DNA of 64,000 nucleotides, taken from assembly GCF_017893965.1 (NCBI RefSeq), contig NZ_CP054142.1, positions 62,001 to 126,000 on the forward strand. The letters run 5' to 3'. A program made the position numbers and the translations under genes. The notes below the pieces were generated by a model. It had not been told where the DNA came from, searched no databases, and saw only the letters and a program-made list of their open reading frames with translations. The stretch is from Treponema parvum. Lineage in GTDB: Bacteria > Spirochaetota > Spirochaetia > Treponematales > Treponemataceae. This document shows positions 1 to 8,600 of the stretch, one piece after another. How positions within the stretch are numbered: position 1 is the first letter of the stretch; each line of letters begins with the position of its first letter.

Positions 1-27
1 GCCTCACATAAAAACCTAACCGGAACA

Positions 28-57
28 TTGACAAAATCACATTCCGTAAAGTATCAT
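28..57 (+). promoter_or_regulatory. Promoter of the ABC importer operon
   Basis: TTGACA (28-33) and TATCAT (52-57) are separated by 18 bases. Transcription would start near 64, leaving a leader of about 95 nt before the binding-protein gene. Seen in sequence; activity is inferred. Confidence 0.55.
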
Positions 58-159
58 AACCGATATTATAAATAAAACGTTATTTAAAACTGTGCGTCGC
101 GTAAAATTGGACTTTTTCGGCGCCGCGGTTTACTGCGCGCACGCGCAAAGGAAGTATCC

Positions 160-1164
160 ATGAAAAAAGCGCTTATTGTTTTATCCGTGTTAACCGTTTT
201 GCTGAGCTCGGCCTTTGCAACCGGTTTTAAAGACTCCGCCTCCGCTCAGGAAAAGGCGCCTACCGAATTGGTGATTTGGAGCGCGGCGCAGGAAAAAGAG
301 GCAAAAGCCTTGGTTGCAAAATTTAACGTCATCCACCCCGAAATTAAAGTGAACATCATAAGAGCGGGAGCCGGAGAACTCAATACGCGGCTTAACGCCG
401 AACAGCCCAAGCCTTCCGGAGATATTTTGCTGGGAGCTTCTCAGGAAATTCTTGACGGTTCATATAACTATTTTAGGGCTTACAAGTCGGTTAACGATTC
501 AAAACTTGACAAAAACCTTCGCGACAGAGCCGACGTTCCCAAGTACTATAGCTATTCCATGCCTATTCAGTGCTTTATGGTAAACACCGACCTTTTAAAA
601 CCGGAAGAATACCCGAAGACGTGGAAAGATTTAGCCGATCCAAAATACAAGGGCAAGATCATCATGGGAAACCCCGCGCTGAGCGGAGGAGCTTACGCCC
701 AGCTTTATATGATCTATAAACTGTACGGCGAATCCATTCTTCCTTCCCTTGCAAAAAACTGCACTTTTACGCCTAATTCCACAACGGTAGGCGAATCAGT
801 CGCCCGCGGCGAATACGCTATCGGCGTTACCGCAGAATATAATGTTTCAAAATTTATGGTGAGCGGAAGCCACGTAACCTACGTATACCCTGAAGACGGA
901 ACGGGTCTCCGCTTCGACGGTTCCGCAATTATAAACAACGGGCCGAATCCCAAGGCTGCGGAACTGTTTATGGATTTTTTAACCACGGAAGACGCCTACA
1001 GGACGATCAGAGAAACGCAGGGACGCCGCGTAGTAATGGATAATATCCCCGATCCGGACTTTTTACCGTCTTTGAAAAATATAAAATTCTTTGACTATAA
1101 CGCAGTCGAAGCGCAAAAATTGAGAAAAGACCTGACTGACCGTTTTTCGGAAATGATGCTCTAA
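160..1164 (+). CDS. ABC transporter substrate-binding protein, ferric/polyamine type
   Basis: 334-residue exported solute-binding protein. Residues 1-30 form a signal peptide (MKK, hydrophobic core, cleavage near AFA or ASA); no lipobox cysteine is obvious, so it should be periplasmic and soluble. The start of the mature protein (ELVIWSAAQEKE, then GAGELNTRLNAE and PSGDILLGAS) is typical of the FbpA/AfuA-like extracellular binding proteins for ferric iron and related ligands; paralogues bind thiamine, polyamines or phosphonates, so the ligand is not settled. A strong AAGGAAG ribosome site precedes the ATG. It is followed by the ATPase and a fused permease, completing an importer. Two hairpins lie in the gap to the ATPase gene and may set the ratio of binding protein to membrane components. 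Confidence 0.85.
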   Translation: MKKALIVLSVLTVLLSSAFATGFKDSASAQEKAPTELVIWSAAQEKEAKALVAKFNVIHPEIKVNIIRAGAGELNTRLNAEQPKPSGDILLGASQEILDGSYNYFRAYKSVNDSKLDKNLRDRADVPKYYSYSMPIQCFMVNTDLLKPEEYPKTWKDLADPKYKGKIIMGNPALSGGAYAQLYMIYKLYGESILPSLAKNCTFTPNSTTVGESVARGEYAIGVTAEYNVSKFMVSGSHVTYVYPEDGTGLRFDGSAIINNGPNPKAAELFMDFLTTEDAYRTIRETQGRRVVMDNIPDPDFLPSLKNIKFFDYNAVEAQKLRKDLTDRFSEMML

Positions 1165-1169
1165 GGCAG

Positions 1170-1280
1170 CTCGAAAAACTCGCCTCCAGCGATTTTCGAG
1201 ACTAAACGCAAAAGCCGGTCTGACAACGGCCGATTTTATGCCTGTAAAAGAAGAGCCGGTTTTAATAAAAGCCGGCTCTT
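1170..1280 (+). promoter_or_regulatory. Two intercistronic hairpins between binding protein and ATPase
   Basis: CTCGAAAA (1170-1177) pairs with TTTTCGAG (1193-1200), and AAGAGCCGG (1251-1259) with CCGGCTCTT (1272-1280). Neither is followed by a good T run, so RNA-stabilising or partial-termination elements are more likely than full terminators. Confidence 0.5.
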
Positions 1281-1320
1281 GTCGTCTATAGCGGATTTTG
1301 AATTCATAAAATAAGAGGTA

Positions 1321-2436
1321 ATGATGAGTTTAAGTTTAACCTATCAAAATGTAGATAAAGTTTACGGCGGCAAGGGACCTTCCGCAGTAAAGGCTTTAAG
1401 CGATGTTTCTTTTGTGATAGAACCGGGAGAATTGTTTTGCCTGCTCGGTCCTTCCGGTTGCGGGAAAACCACATTGCTGAGGAGCACCGCCGGTCTTGAA
1501 ACCATAACGAGCGGTAAGATCCTTTACGGCGACACTGACATGACTATAATTCCGCCGTATAAAAGAAATATAGGCATGGTGTTTCAGAGCTTCGCCCTTT
1601 ATCCGCACATGAACATATTTGAAAACGTCGCATACGGCTTACGCGTAAGGAAGACGGACAACGAAACCGTCAAAAAAAAGGTTGAAAGCGTTATGGAGCT
1701 TGTGGGTCTGCAGGAAGAATTAAAAAGAAATCCGTTCCCCACGGCTCTTTCAGGCGGACAGCAGCAGCGCGTAGCCATCGCAAGGGCTCTCGTTTACGAT
1801 CCGGATATTTTGCTTTTGGACGAACCGCTTGCAAACCTTGACGCAAAGTTAAGGCGCTACATGAGGGCTGAAATCCGCAGAATACAAAAGGCTACAAATA
1901 TAACCACAATTTTTGTAACGCACGACCAAGAAGAAGCTATGGCCGTAGGCGACAGGCTTGCCGTTTTAAGACGCGGAGTTGTAGAACAGATTGGCTCGAG
2001 CGATGAGCTGTACACGGCTCCGGACAACGCCTTTGTTGCAAATTTCATAGGCAAGATGAACTATTTTAACGCCGAGCTTACGGACAAACGATCGGCAAAA
2101 ATTCACACAACGAACATTACCGTTTCGGTTTCGGAGAATAACGACAGAACGAAGGGAGCCGTCGCTGCGGGTAAAGACGTATTTGTCGGCGCAAGACCCG
2201 AAATGCTTGAAGTTACGTCCGAAAAAGATCCTTCGTGTATTTCCGGTAAAATCCAGATCATTCAGCACTTGGGTCAGGTAGTCCGCTATGAGATAACCGT
2301 CGATAAAAAAATCAGTCCGGTTGCGCTTGAAGTCGATATGCCGTTCCTTGTAAAGGGCTTAAAAGAACACGACGACGTATCCGTCCGCATAAAAGAAGGA
2401 AGAGCGTTTTTGTTTAAGCCGGAGGTAAATAATTAA
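1321..2436 (+). CDS. ABC transporter ATP-binding protein with TOBE domain
   Basis: 371-residue ATPase of the FbpC/PotA type. Walker A GPSGCGKTT lies near residue 45, the Q-loop FQSFALYPHM near 88, the signature LSGGQQQR near 143, Walker B ILLLDEP near 165 and the switch histidine in FVTHD near 198. Residues from about 240 form the C-terminal TOBE regulatory domain. It energises import by the permease encoded immediately downstream: the stop and the next ATG overlap (TAATG), so translation is coupled. Two ATG codons occur at the start; the first is used here, after an AAGAGGT-like ribosome site. Cytoplasmic, peripheral to the inner membrane. Confidence 0.92.
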   Translation: MMSLSLTYQNVDKVYGGKGPSAVKALSDVSFVIEPGELFCLLGPSGCGKTTLLRSTAGLETITSGKILYGDTDMTIIPPYKRNIGMVFQSFALYPHMNIFENVAYGLRVRKTDNETVKKKVESVMELVGLQEELKRNPFPTALSGGQQQRVAIARALVYDPDILLLDEPLANLDAKLRRYMRAEIRRIQKATNITTIFVTHDQEEAMAVGDRLAVLRRGVVEQIGSSDELYTAPDNAFVANFIGKMNYFNAELTDKRSAKIHTTNITVSVSENNDRTKGAVAAGKDVFVGARPEMLEVTSEKDPSCISGKIQIIQHLGQVVRYEITVDKKISPVALEVDMPFLVKGLKEHDDVSVRIKEGRAFLFKPEVNN

Positions 2437-4166
2437 TGAAATCCGACAGCAAAAATAATTTATCGCCTGCAATAAAAGACGCTTCCGCTCTTTATAAAAA
2501 AGACAGGTCGCAGTTTTTTATATTTTTGGTTCCGCTTTTATTTTTATTGATATTTTTGATCTATCCTTTGGTAATAACCTTGTTCAGAGCCTTTATGCCC
2601 AGCGGGATAGAGTTAAAGCTCAGCGAATTTACTGTAAGCGGCTTTAAGAAATTCTTTACCAGCAAGCTCTACATGACGAGCATGAAGAACAGCCTTATCT
2701 CAAGCCTTTCGGTAACGCTCGGAACCTTGCTCATAGGGGTGCCCATGGGCTACTTTGTGGCCAGAGTAAAGATCCCCGGTAAAAAACTTATGCTGTCTCT
2801 GGGAATTCTTCCCATGATAATGCCGTCTTTTATCGGAGCTTTTAGCTGGGTTATCCTTTTAGGCAACAAGGGAATAATGAAATATTTTTTCAACTTTTTG
2901 CTTTCACCATTAGGGATCACCCTTCCGAGCATATACGGTATGTTCGGCATGATTTTTTGTATGGTTCTGTCATATTATCCTTTCGTGTTCCTTTTGGCCG
3001 AAGGAGCTTTCAGCGGGGCGAACAATCTTTTGGAAGACGCCGGAATGCTCATGGGCGCAAAAAAGGGAAGAATTTTCAGAACCATTACGCTGCCTCTCAT
3101 ACTGCCCAGTTTAGGCGCTTCCGCCCTTTTGGTATTTATACGAGCGATCGGAAACTTCGGAATTCCCGCCATGATCGGCGGCGACCAGTACGTGCTTCCG
3201 ACCTTGATCTACTTTAGAGTAAACGGCTTTGCCGATTATAACGGAGCGAGCACGATCGCCGTAGTAAACTGCATAATAACGGGCATAATACTTTACGCGC
3301 AGAAACGCATGGTAAAAAGCAGAGAATACGAAACGATAAGCGCGACGCACACTGAAATCAGGCAGCACACGAATATGGCTGCAAGGATTTTAGCGTTTAT
3401 TTTTTGCCTTTTAGTCCTGGTGCTTTCTTTGGCGCCTCAGATAACGATCATCATCATGAGCTTTTTTGAAAAATGGTACGGTTTGTTCCCCGAAGGCTTT
3501 ACCCTAAACAACTATAAGGTAATTCCCAAGACAAGCGGTCATGAATTTTTCAATTCGTTCTACCTTTCAACGGCGGCTACGGTTCTGTCCGCATTTTTGG
3601 GCAGCATCATGGCCTATATAACCGAGAGGAAGCGTCCCAAAGGAGCCGGCATTATCGATATGTCGATAATGATTCCCTTTATTTTGCCGGGGACGGTAGT
3701 TTCGGTTGCCCTCATATCGGCTTTTACGGGAAATACGTTTATAAGCATCGGTGGTACTTACACGATCATCATTATTTCATATATGATAAGGCGTACGCCC
3801 TACACTTACCGTTCCGTATGCGCAAGTTTGACGCAGCTTAATCCGTCGCTGGAAGAAGCGTCGACGATCGCAGGCGCCACGTGGTTTTACACCTTCAGGA
3901 AGGTAAGCGTTCCTTTGATTTTGCCGGGAATCATAAGCGGCGCAATCCTGACGTTTACGACGCTGTTGCAGGAATTGTCCACGACGATCCTTTTGTACGG
4001 ACCTAAGACAAGAACGGTTCCTGTTCAGATATACGTTGCCGTAGCCGAAGGAACTTTAGGCGAAGCGTCCGCTTTAAGTACCGTTTTGCTCATAGTGGTG
4101 TTCCTTGTGGTCTACGGAACAAATAAGATCCGCGGACTGCGCATGTCAAACAGTTTTAAGATGTAA
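2436..4166 (+). CDS. ABC transporter permease, fused double-domain FbpB type
   Basis: 576-residue integral membrane protein with two tandem permease domains (about residues 25-300 and 315-570), about twelve membrane segments in all. Both halves carry an EAA-type coupling loop (LLEDAGMLMGAKKGR near 200, LEEASTIAGATW near 485) that contacts the ATPase. The fused arrangement is usual for ferric-iron permeases of the FbpB/SfuB kind, so a homodimer of halves is not needed. It starts within the stop codon of the ATPase gene, with GGAGGT at 2421-2426 as ribosome site. Forms the channel of the importer encoded by this operon. Confidence 0.9.
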   Translation: MKSDSKNNLSPAIKDASALYKKDRSQFFIFLVPLLFLLIFLIYPLVITLFRAFMPSGIELKLSEFTVSGFKKFFTSKLYMTSMKNSLISSLSVTLGTLLIGVPMGYFVARVKIPGKKLMLSLGILPMIMPSFIGAFSWVILLGNKGIMKYFFNFLLSPLGITLPSIYGMFGMIFCMVLSYYPFVFLLAEGAFSGANNLLEDAGMLMGAKKGRIFRTITLPLILPSLGASALLVFIRAIGNFGIPAMIGGDQYVLPTLIYFRVNGFADYNGASTIAVVNCIITGIILYAQKRMVKSREYETISATHTEIRQHTNMAARILAFIFCLLVLVLSLAPQITIIIMSFFEKWYGLFPEGFTLNNYKVIPKTSGHEFFNSFYLSTAATVLSAFLGSIMAYITERKRPKGAGIIDMSIMIPFILPGTVVSVALISAFTGNTFISIGGTYTIIIISYMIRRTPYTYRSVCASLTQLNPSLEEASTIAGATWFYTFRKVSVPLILPGIISGAILTFTTLLQELSTTILLYGPKTRTVPVQIYVAVAEGTLGEASALSTVLLIVVFLVVYGTNKIRGLRMSNSFKM

Positions 4167-4181
4167 GGGGGATGAGATTTT

Positions 4182-5759
4182 ATGAATGAAAATTTCGATT
4201 TGAATTTATCGATGTTTAAGGCATACGATATAAGAACCCGATCGGGTAAAATGACAAGCGAAGTTTCCGAGCGCCTTTTAAAAGCGGCAGGAAGATACTT
4301 TAAAGATGATCTCAAGGTAAGCTCCGTAGTTTTGGGACGGGACGCAAGGCTCGCCGCGCCGGGCCTGCTTCAAGAAGCGTCGGATCTGTTCACGTCTATC
4401 GGGCTGGACGTAATACTGAACCCTCTTCAAATTTCAACGTGCCAATTTTATTTTTCCTGCATGAAACACAGAAAAAGCGCTGCCATAATGTTTACCGCAA
4501 GCCACAATCCCGGAGAATACATAGGCTTAAAGCTCATGGCGCCCGACATGTTCACTCTGGCGACGGACTGCGGGCCTAAGGGCGGAATAAGATGTATCAA
4601 AGAATACTACGTTGAAAACAAAGAAATTTCTCCTTCAAAGCAAAAGGGAAAAGTTATAGTTTCAAGGGTGATGGACGAATTCATCGACTACAGCATGCGC
4701 TTTGCAGGCGTTGAAAAAGACAGCTTGAACGGCGTTCCCGTTCTTGTAGATTTTTTATCCGGCGCCGCAGGCTGTGAAATAGTTGAAGCCCTTACCTATG
4801 CGGGCTGTTCCGTTACGCCCCGCAATATCGTTCCGAACGGATATTTCCCAAACGGAGATCCCAACCCTATCATAATCTCAAGCATTAAGCCCACTTGGGA
4901 TATCATGAAAAAAGGCGGCTATGACTTCGGTTTTTGCTATGACGGAGACGGCGACCGCCTGGACATTATGAACCGCGACGGAGAGCAGTTGGCGCCGGCT
5001 TTTAACATGACCTTGTTGGCTCCCAAATTCAAAGAAATCTATCGCCCCGTTTTTGAAAGCGGATTTTTTGAAGGCTCGACTTATAACCCTCATCTGTACT
5101 CGGACGTTAAAGCCAATCCGCTTTCGATGTACGATCAATGCAGAGAAGGATTCAATGTTCACATAATCCGTAACGGACACTCGTTTATAAAAGAGGCTCT
5201 CAGGACAAACTTGAAACGCCAATATATTGTGGCAAGCGAAGAGTCCGCTCACTATTATTTGAACCAGCCTTTCGATCTGAACGATTATTCAAAAGGCTTT
5301 GCCGCTACGGAAAACACTCTGCTGTTCACGCTTTTAACCGCGAATATGTGGGCGAAGTATCCTGAAAAATATGAAAAAATCTATGAAAGACAAAAAGATA
5401 TTTTCAGGATAAGGGAATGGCCGTGCCACTTTTTGGACGAATCCAAAGAGGAGTCCATAATGGACGACGTTGAAAACGCGATGAAAGACAAATTCGGCGT
5501 TACCGTAATAAAATTTATGGAAGACAAGAGCAGCCTCGACGCGACTTTAATGCGCTACGGCTTGCCGGAAGTTATCACAAAGGACACCGACATGTCAAAA
5601 CCGTGGTTCCAGGTTGCTCAAAGAATAAGCCGAAGCGAAGAAGGAATGACCCGCTGGGAAATCGTCGCAAATAATAAAGAAATGTGCGACGCCGCCAACG
5701 CTTTGGTGAGAAGCATTTCCGATAAGTACGTAAACGCAAAATTTGCCGAATACGTGTAA
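4182..5759 (+). CDS. Phosphohexomutase (phosphomannomutase/phosphoglucomutase family)
   Basis: 525-residue alpha-D-phosphohexomutase that should interconvert hexose 1- and 6-phosphates. The phosphoserine loop TASHNPGEYIGLKL is near residue 104 and the metal loop DGDGDRLDI near 255. The sugar loop, normally GEMSGH-like, reads ASEESAHYY (near 350), and the C-terminal phosphate loop, normally RPSGTEP-like, reads RSEEGMT (near 486), so substrate choice cannot be read from motifs. It follows the importer operon by 15 bases with a GGGGGA ribosome site, so is probably co-transcribed; the functional link to the importer is unclear. Cytoplasmic. Confidence 0.85.
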   Translation: MNENFDLNLSMFKAYDIRTRSGKMTSEVSERLLKAAGRYFKDDLKVSSVVLGRDARLAAPGLLQEASDLFTSIGLDVILNPLQISTCQFYFSCMKHRKSAAIMFTASHNPGEYIGLKLMAPDMFTLATDCGPKGGIRCIKEYYVENKEISPSKQKGKVIVSRVMDEFIDYSMRFAGVEKDSLNGVPVLVDFLSGAAGCEIVEALTYAGCSVTPRNIVPNGYFPNGDPNPIIISSIKPTWDIMKKGGYDFGFCYDGDGDRLDIMNRDGEQLAPAFNMTLLAPKFKEIYRPVFESGFFEGSTYNPHLYSDVKANPLSMYDQCREGFNVHIIRNGHSFIKEALRTNLKRQYIVASEESAHYYLNQPFDLNDYSKGFAATENTLLFTLLTANMWAKYPEKYEKIYERQKDIFRIREWPCHFLDESKEESIMDDVENAMKDKFGVTVIKFMEDKSSLDATLMRYGLPEVITKDTDMSKPWFQVAQRISRSEEGMTRWEIVANNKEMCDAANALVRSISDKYVNAKFAEYV

Positions 5760-5760
5760 G

Positions 5761-5786
5761 AGATGCCGCAGCGGGCTGCCGGGCAT
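5761..5786 (+). terminator. Hairpin after the phosphohexomutase gene
   Basis: GATGCC pairs with GGCATC around an inner GCAG/CTGC stem and CGGG loop. There is no T run, so termination is likely weak or Rho-assisted. The his promoter begins directly after it. Confidence 0.4.
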
Positions 5787-5793
5787 CCTGTAA

Positions 5794-5828
5794 TTGATAG
5801 ACCTTTCCATTTCTGATAAAATCAAAAT
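5794..5828 (+). promoter_or_regulatory. his promoter, leaderless geometry
   Basis: TTGATA (5794-5799), 17 bases, TAAAAT (5817-5822), 6 bases, then the ATG at 5829. There is no Shine-Dalgarno. The predicted +1 coincides with the start codon. Confidence 0.6.
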
Positions 5829-7127
5829 ATGGTAATCGCTTCTATCGATTTAAAAGGCGGGCACGTCGTTCAATTAAAAAACGGAAAAGAACTTGTAATT
5901 CAGCGCGACGACGCGGATAAACTTATCGAAGACTTCAATCGCTACGGCGAAGTCGCCGTTATAGATCTTGACGCGGCTCTGGGAAACGCGGATGCCCAAG
6001 GAAACACGGTAAATACCGCCTTGTTAAAATCGCTTTTGCGCCGGGGGAACGTAAGGTGCGGGGGCGGCATACGCTCCGTAAAGCGTGCAAAAGAATTGGT
6101 CAGCCTAGGAGCCGAAAAAGTCATAATCGGTTCCGCCGCATGGAACGCAAGCGCAAATTCCTGCGGCGATATCCTAAATAAAAAGTTTTTGGAAGAACTC
6201 GTAAATGCCGTAGGCAGACAACGCATAATCATCGCCGTAGACGCCGTCAATGAAAAAATCACCGTAAAAGGCTGGACACAAGCTTTAAACATTTCTCTCA
6301 TAGAAGGGGCAAAAGCCGCAGAAAATTTTTGCTCGGAGCTTTTATTCACATGCGTTGAAAAAGAAGGCTGTATGCAAGGCGCCGACATAAAAACCATAGA
6401 AAACCTTCGCAAAGCCGTAAACTGCAGAATAGTTGCCGCCGGAGGCGTTTCATCAATCCAAGAAATTGAAATGCTCGAAAAAATGCATTGCGACGTTCAA
6501 ATCGGAATGGCGCTTTACACGGGAAAAATCACGCTGAAAGACGCTTTTATTTCCTGTTTGGATTGGCAAAAGACAGAGGGACTTGTTCCCGTCATTGCAC
6601 AGGATGCGCACGGGGAGGTCCTAATGTTGGGCTATGCCAATAAAGACGCCTTTGAAAAGACATTTAAAACAGGTAAGCTCACTTTTTGGAGCCGTACTCG
6701 TCGCGTCCTTTGGACAAAGGGTGAAAATTCAGGGCACTATCTTGAACTGGTAAAACTTCGCGCAGACTGCGACAGGGACACGGTTTTGGCGACCGTCGTT
6801 CCTCACGGCGGCGTATGTCATACGGGAAGCTGGTCGTGCTTTACTTCCGCTCCGGACGAACCTTCCACTATGGAGCGGCTTTACGCGATAATATCCGAAC
6901 GTTTTGCCGATCCGAGCCCCGGATCGTATACGGCGACTCTTAACGACAAACGTGTGCGCGAAAAAATCGAAGAAGAAGCTCAGGAACTGTGCGAAGCCCG
7001 AACCAAAGATGAAATAGTCTGGGAAACTTCGGACCTTTTGTATTTTGTGAGCGTCCTGATGAATAAGAGCGGAATTACGTGGCAGGATATTTACAATGAA
7101 TTGGACAAGCGCCACAAGGAAAAATGA
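5829..7127 (+). CDS. HisA-HisI-HisE trifunctional fusion
   Basis: 432 residues with three histidine-synthesis domains. Residues 1-243 are a HisA-type TIM barrel (ProFAR isomerase): SIDLKGG with the first catalytic Asp, VIDLDAALG, RCGGGIRSV, IIAVDAV, AAGGVSS and IGMALYTGK. Residues about 250-345 are HisI (phosphoribosyl-AMP cyclohydrolase): LMLGYANKDAF, FWSRTRR, KGENSGH, the zinc cysteine segment RADCDRD and GGVCHTGSWSCF. Residues about 350-432 are HisE (phosphoribosyl-ATP pyrophosphatase): KIEEEAQEL and WETSDLLYF. Three steps of the pathway (2, 3 and 4) would be joined in one polypeptide. In the barrel the usual TDI-RDGT phosphate segment is TCVEKEGCMQG, closer to eukaryote-like HisA. hisD follows after 6 bases. 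It has no ribosome site but an excellent promoter abutting the ATG. Confidence 0.88.
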   Translation: MVIASIDLKGGHVVQLKNGKELVIQRDDADKLIEDFNRYGEVAVIDLDAALGNADAQGNTVNTALLKSLLRRGNVRCGGGIRSVKRAKELVSLGAEKVIIGSAAWNASANSCGDILNKKFLEELVNAVGRQRIIIAVDAVNEKITVKGWTQALNISLIEGAKAAENFCSELLFTCVEKEGCMQGADIKTIENLRKAVNCRIVAAGGVSSIQEIEMLEKMHCDVQIGMALYTGKITLKDAFISCLDWQKTEGLVPVIAQDAHGEVLMLGYANKDAFEKTFKTGKLTFWSRTRRVLWTKGENSGHYLELVKLRADCDRDTVLATVVPHGGVCHTGSWSCFTSAPDEPSTMERLYAIISERFADPSPGSYTATLNDKRVREKIEEEAQELCEARTKDEIVWETSDLLYFVSVLMNKSGITWQDIYNELDKRHKEK

Positions 7128-7133
7128 CAAAAA

Positions 7134-8534
7134 ATGATAAAAATACAAAAAGCCTGTGAACTTGAAAGCGACTTTTTTGCGGTACGGGATTTCGGATCTT
7201 CCCTTGAGACGGTAAAGACCATTTTGTCCGACGTCAAAGTGAAAAAGGATTTTGCCCTTCACGAATATGCTAAAAAATTTGACGCTGCGGATCCCGCCGT
7301 TTTTGAAATTCCTCAAAGCGATCTTAAAGCCGCTGCAAAAAAGATGGAAAAACAGGATCCCGCCTTATACGAAGCTCTTTCTTATTCCCGCGACCTTGCG
7401 CTTGAATTTGCAAAAAAACAAAAAGAATCTTTCGGCGACTTTGAAATCGAACTGCGTCCCGGATTGTTTACGGGACAAAGAACCGTTGCCGTTGAAAAAG
7501 TTGGCGCCTACGTTCCTGCGGGGCGTTTCCCTCTCCTTTCAACCGTGATAATGACAGTAATGCCCGCAAAAGCGGCGGGTGTAAAAGAAACGATAATATG
7601 CACTCCTCCGCGGGTGCACCCCGACGACCTTAAAAAGGCCGGCAACGTTTCTGCCGAAACCACTTCTTCTGTCTCCTCCGTCGCCGAAGGAATTTCCGGC
7701 AAGGCGTTTTCAGGCGGAAAACCGTACGCCGACGAAGGAATCATGGCCGCCGCATATATCTGCGGTACCGACCGCGTCTTTGCCTGCGGCGGAGCACAGG
7801 CGATCGCGGCGATGGCGTTCGGAACACAATCCGTGCCGCAAGTAGACGTGATAGTAGGTCCGGGTAATAAATTTGTTGCGGAGGCAAAAAAACTCGTTTA
7901 CGGCGCCGTCGGTTTGGACATGGCGGCAGGTCCTACTGAAGTGTTCATAATTGCCGATTCTTCGGCAAATCCGAAATGGATCGCAGCCGATCTTTTGGCG
8001 CAGGCGGAACACGACGTTGTCGCCCAGCCGGTTTTGGCAACTCCGTCGCGAGAATTCGCTTTTTCCGTCGCAGCCGAAATAGAAAAACAGCTTGAGACGC
8101 TTCAAACAAAAAACATCGCGAGGGAAAGCATCGATAACTTCGGCCGGATCATAATAACCGAATCGCTCGAACAGGCCGCCGATATTGCAAACCGTAAAGC
8201 TCCGGAACACCTTGAGCTTGCGATCGATGAAGACTCAAAACTCGATAAAATCGAAAAACTCGTACACAATTACGGGTCTCTTTTTATAGGACACAGTTCC
8301 GCAGAAGTTTTGGGAGATTATGCTGCAGGAATAAATCACACGCTTCCTACTTCCGGTTCCGCGCGATTTACAGGCGGCTTAAGCGTGCGGTGTTTTTTAA
8401 AAACCGTTACTACGCTCAGAACGAAACCGGGTTATGACGGTGTAAATAAAAGCGCAAAGGTATCGGCCTGTTTGGGAGACGCCGAAGGTCTTTTTGCCCA
8501 CGCGCAAGCTGCAAGGCTGAGAATAAGAGAATAA
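7134..8534 (+). CDS. hisD: Histidinol dehydrogenase
   Basis: 466-residue enzyme for the last two oxidations, L-histidinol to histidine, using NAD and zinc. Recognisable blocks: FACGGAQAIAAMAFGT, VGPGNKFVAEAKK, AAGPTEVFIIAD, LLAQAEHD (zinc ligands Gln/His), RKAPEHLEL (catalytic Glu-His), LGDYAAGINHTLPTSG (zinc Asp and proton-transfer His). A Ser/Thr/Gly-rich stretch of about 30 residues (near 165-197) is inserted between CTPPR and the DEGIMAAAYI block, absent from usual family members as I know them. Starts 6 bases after the HisA-HisI-HisE gene and is clearly its operon partner. Confidence 0.95.
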   Translation: MIKIQKACELESDFFAVRDFGSSLETVKTILSDVKVKKDFALHEYAKKFDAADPAVFEIPQSDLKAAAKKMEKQDPALYEALSYSRDLALEFAKKQKESFGDFEIELRPGLFTGQRTVAVEKVGAYVPAGRFPLLSTVIMTVMPAKAAGVKETIICTPPRVHPDDLKKAGNVSAETTSSVSSVAEGISGKAFSGGKPYADEGIMAAAYICGTDRVFACGGAQAIAAMAFGTQSVPQVDVIVGPGNKFVAEAKKLVYGAVGLDMAAGPTEVFIIADSSANPKWIAADLLAQAEHDVVAQPVLATPSREFAFSVAAEIEKQLETLQTKNIARESIDNFGRIIITESLEQAADIANRKAPEHLELAIDEDSKLDKIEKLVHNYGSLFIGHSSAEVLGDYAAGINHTLPTSGSARFTGGLSVRCFLKTVTTLRTKPGYDGVNKSAKVSACLGDAEGLFAHAQAARLRIRE

Positions 8535-8542
8535 TACCTTAT

Positions 8543-8573
8543 GAATTTTGCGCCGCGGCTTGCGGTAAAATTC
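8543..8573 (+). promoter_or_regulatory. Hairpin in the his-def gap
   Basis: GAATTTT (8543-8549) pairs with AAAATTC (8567-8573), with a GC-rich inner stem. It lies just upstream of the def ribosome site. No T run follows, so a processing or stability element is as likely as a terminator. Confidence 0.35.
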
Positions 8574-8600
8574 CGGCGCTGTGCAATTTTAAGGAGTGAT

